Shown in pieces: positions 31,126-32,862 of a stretch of 32,862 nt of DNA. The notes beneath the pieces are model-generated. The model was given only the letters and a program-made list of their open reading frames with translations. It was not told the DNA's origin and ran no database searches. Both the position numbers and the translations under genes were made by a program. Position 1 is the first letter of the stretch. Every line of letters starts with the position of its first letter. The stretch comes from Nonomuraea antri (lineage in GTDB: Bacteria; Actinomycetota; Actinomycetes; Streptosporangiales; Streptosporangiaceae). Where the stretch lies: assembly GCF_013283785.1 (NCBI RefSeq), contig NZ_JABCPZ010000115.1, positions 1 through 32,862 on the forward strand, given 5' to 3'.

Positions 31126-32064
31126 ATGACGGCGGTGTCGGCGCAGGGGTTGCGCAAGACGTACGGCGAGAAGGCGGCGCTCGACGGGTTCGACCTGGAG
31201 GTGCCCGCGGGCACGGTCTGCGGGCTGCTCGGGCCCAACGGCGCGGGCAAGACCACGGCCGTGCGCATCCTCACCACGCTGCTGCGGCCCAGCGGCGGCC
31301 GGGCCAGCGTGGCGGGCTTCGACGTGCACGACCAGCCCCGCCAGGTACGGCGCAACATCGGCCTGGTCGGCCAGCACGCGGCGGTCGACGAGCTGCTGAC
31401 CGGCCGCCAGAACCTGGAGCTCTTCGGCCGCCTGTACCACCTGAGCCCGCGCCAGGCCGGCGCCAGGGCGGCCGAGCTGCTGGAACGGTTCGGCCTGGAG
31501 CACCCCGGGCCGGCCAAGGAGTACTCGGGCGGCATGCGGCGCAGGCTCGACCTGGCGGCCGGCATGATCCTCGCCCCGCCCGTGCTGTTCCTGGACGAGC
31601 CCACCACCGGGCTCGACCCGCGCAGCCGGGCCGAGATCTGGCGCGCGGTGCGCGACCTGGTCTCCGACGGCACCACGGTGCTGCTCACCACCCAGTACCT
31701 GGAGGAGGCCGACCAGCTCGCCGACCGGATCTCGGTCATCGACACCGGCCGGGTGGTGGCCGAGGGCACCCCGGACGAGCTGAAGGCCAAGCTCGGCGGC
31801 GACCGGGTGGACGTGGTGATCCACGACGCCGCGCGCCTGCCCGAGGCGGCCGGGATCGTGGCCGGGCTGACGTCCGGGCCGGTCGAGACCGACCAGGACA
31901 CCAGGCACGTGAGCGCCCCCGTGGCCGACCGGGTGCGGACGCTCACCGCCGTGCTGACCGCGCTGGCGGCGGCCGGGATCGACGTCGAGGACGTCGCGCT
32001 GCGCCGGCCCACGCTCGACGAAGTCTTCCTGAACCTCACCGACGCCGGAGGCCCCCATGCCTGA
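31126..32064 (+). CDS. ABC transporter ATP-binding protein, DrrA-like (drug resistance)
   Basis: This 312-residue ATPase of the daunorubicin-resistance DrrA family powers the permease encoded next. Walker A is GPNGAGKTT (36-44). Then come NIGLVGQHAAVDELLTGRQN with the Q-loop, signature EYSGGMRRRLDLA, Walker B VLFLDEPTTGLDPRSR and a switch region LLTTQYLEEADQLAD, in which Gln replaces the usual His, as is common in DrrA. The C-terminal tail ends RRPTLDEVFLNLT, typical for the family. It starts at ATG 31126 with AAGGAGG at 31115-31121. Its stop overlaps the permease start by 8 bp. Expression is probably repressed by the divergent TetR. The exported drug is not evident. Confidence 0.95.
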   Translation: MTAVSAQGLRKTYGEKAALDGFDLEVPAGTVCGLLGPNGAGKTTAVRILTTLLRPSGGRASVAGFDVHDQPRQVRRNIGLVGQHAAVDELLTGRQNLELFGRLYHLSPRQAGARAAELLERFGLEHPGPAKEYSGGMRRRLDLAAGMILAPPVLFLDEPTTGLDPRSRAEIWRAVRDLVSDGTTVLLTTQYLEEADQLADRISVIDTGRVVAEGTPDELKAKLGGDRVDVVIHDAARLPEAAGIVAGLTSGPVETDQDTRHVSAPVADRVRTLTAVLTALAAAGIDVEDVALRRPTLDEVFLNLTDAGGPHA

Positions 32065-32862
32065 CCCGACCACACTCGACGGACCGATGACCCGCGCGCG
32101 CTGGGCGCTGTCCGACGGCTGGACGGTCGCCCGCCGCGACCTGATCCACTGGGCCAACCAGCCCATGACGGTCGTCTTCGGCGTGGTCGTCCCGGTGGTG
32201 ATCACGCTCGCGTTCGGCTACCTGTTCGGCGGCGCGGTGGACGTCCCCGAGGGCGCCGACTACTTCGCCTTCCTCATGCCCGGCATGTACGGCATGACGA
32301 TGCTCTTCGGCCTGAGCGCCACCATGGTCGCGGTCACCACCGACGTGGCCAAGGGCGTCACCGACCGGTTCCGCTCGATGCCCATGGCGCCCTCGGCGGT
32401 GCTGATCGGCCGGGCCGTGGCCGACCTGCTGAACTCGGTGCTGATGCTGGCCGGGATGCTGGTGTGCGGGCTGGCGGTCGGCTGGCGGCCCGCCACGCTG
32501 TCCGGGGCGCTGGGCGCGGTCGGGCTGCTGCTCCTGCTGCGCTTCTCGCTGCTGTGGATGGGCATGTACCTGGGCCTGCTCACCAAGGACCCGGGCGGCG
32601 TGGTGGCCATCCAGACCCTGGAGTTCCCGATCGGGTTCCTGTCGAACGCGTTCGTGTCCCCGGCCACCATGCCGGGGTGGCTGGGCGCGATCTCCGAGTG
32701 GAACCCGCTGTCGTCCACGGTGGCGGCCGCCAGGCAGCTGTTCGGCAACCCGGGGTGGGGCGGGGAGTCCTGGGTGGCGCAGCACGCCGTCCTGATGGCG
32801 GTGCTCTGGCCGCTGGCGATCACGGCCGTCTTCTTCGTCCTGTCGGTCCGCCTGTACCAGCG
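32057..32862 (+). CDS. ABC-2 type permease, DrrB-like (partial, runs off the window)
   Basis: The frame opens at ATG 32057, with GGAGG at 32047-32051, and stays open to the last base without a stop, giving 268 residues so far. The protein begins MPDPTTLDGPMTRARWALSD. It has hydrophobic spans typical of DrrB: VVFGVVVPVVITLAFGYLFG, MTMLFGLSATMVAVTT, SVLMLAGMLVCGLAVG and LLLLLRFSLLWMGMYLGLL. The family segments DVAKGVTDRFRSMPMA and FVSPATMPGWLGAISEWNPLSST (in parts) are clear. It forms the membrane half of the exporter with the preceding ATPase. Most DrrB proteins are 250-290 residues long, so probably only the last few codons are missing. Confidence 0.93.
   Translation, partial: MPDPTTLDGPMTRARWALSDGWTVARRDLIHWANQPMTVVFGVVVPVVITLAFGYLFGGAVDVPEGADYFAFLMPGMYGMTMLFGLSATMVAVTTDVAKGVTDRFRSMPMAPSAVLIGRAVADLLNSVLMLAGMLVCGLAVGWRPATLSGALGAVGLLLLLRFSLLWMGMYLGLLTKDPGGVVAIQTLEFPIGFLSNAFVSPATMPGWLGAISEWNPLSSTVAAARQLFGNPGWGGESWVAQHAVLMAVLWPLAITAVFFVLSVRLYQ

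Noticed and set aside
1..32862. CRISPR arrays, insertion sequences, attachment sites, tRNA genes, toxin-antitoxin or defence systems
   Set aside because: No spaced direct repeats of CRISPR type, no transposase or integrase, no tRNA-like cloverleaf and no recognisable defence genes were seen.

Overview
The window is GC-rich, tightly packed DNA with strong G/C bias at third codon positions, frequent GTG starts, 4-bp start/stop overlaps and several probable leaderless genes. The gene set (a LAL-type LuxR regulator, the HutF-route histidine degradation genes, an amt-glnK-glnD operon, a four-gene conservon, a DrrAB-like exporter, an IdeR/DmdR-type iron box) points to a filamentous actinobacterium. 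I would guess Streptosporangiales (Nonomuraea-like), but the genus is not provable from the sequence alone. All coding genes look chromosomal. I see no tRNA, rRNA, insertion sequence, prophage or CRISPR array, and no gap without a gene is longer than about 220 bases.

Layout. (1) 1-6311: a secreted subtilisin-like protease (minus strand), a divergent 960-residue LAL regulator whose leader carries a 25-bp tandem repeat, and a secreted trypsin-like protease with Ig-like domains. (2) 6369-8765: an ABC exporter whose first ~240 residues resemble the start of an unrelated actinobacterial membrane-protein family. (3) 8819-18099: histidine utilisation in two blocks, hutU and then an M20 amidohydrolase-hutF-hutI operon. 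Both are preceded by the same 16-bp palindrome, TGAATG-N4-CATTCA. Between them lie an RpiR-type regulator, a padR-ABC ATPase-ABC permease operon (minus strand) and a divergent SDR gene. (4) 18203-19144: a group 2 sigma-70 factor behind a sequence that matches the SigR (thiol-stress) promoter consensus. (5) 19201-20658: a divergent tetR and alpha/beta-hydrolase pair with two palindromic operators. (6) 20670-21596: an iron-siderophore binding lipoprotein behind an iron box. (7) 21814-25705: amt-glnK-glnD, translationally coupled, with GlnR-like repeats upstream. (8) 25840-30222: the conservon cvnA-cvnB-cvnC-cvnD. (9) 30273-32862: a tetR gene divergent from a DrrAB-like ABC exporter, whose permease runs off the window end.

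How the genes work together. HutU, HutI and HutF take urocanate to N-formylglutamate, and the M20 enzyme in the operon is the obvious candidate for the missing deformylase step. HutH is not in the window. Amt, PII and GlnD form the ammonium uptake and nitrogen-signalling unit. The Cvn proteins form a membrane-associated, G-protein-like signalling complex. Three transporters or enzymes (the PadR, TetR/hydrolase and TetR/DrrAB loci) each sit beside their own likely repressor with a visible palindrome between the divergent genes.

The observations most worth following are the shared hut palindrome and its unknown binding protein, the ABC-exporter fusion, the SigR-type promoter before the sigma factor gene, and the tandem-repeat leader of the LAL regulator. 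I did not find a clearly new defence or mobile system.
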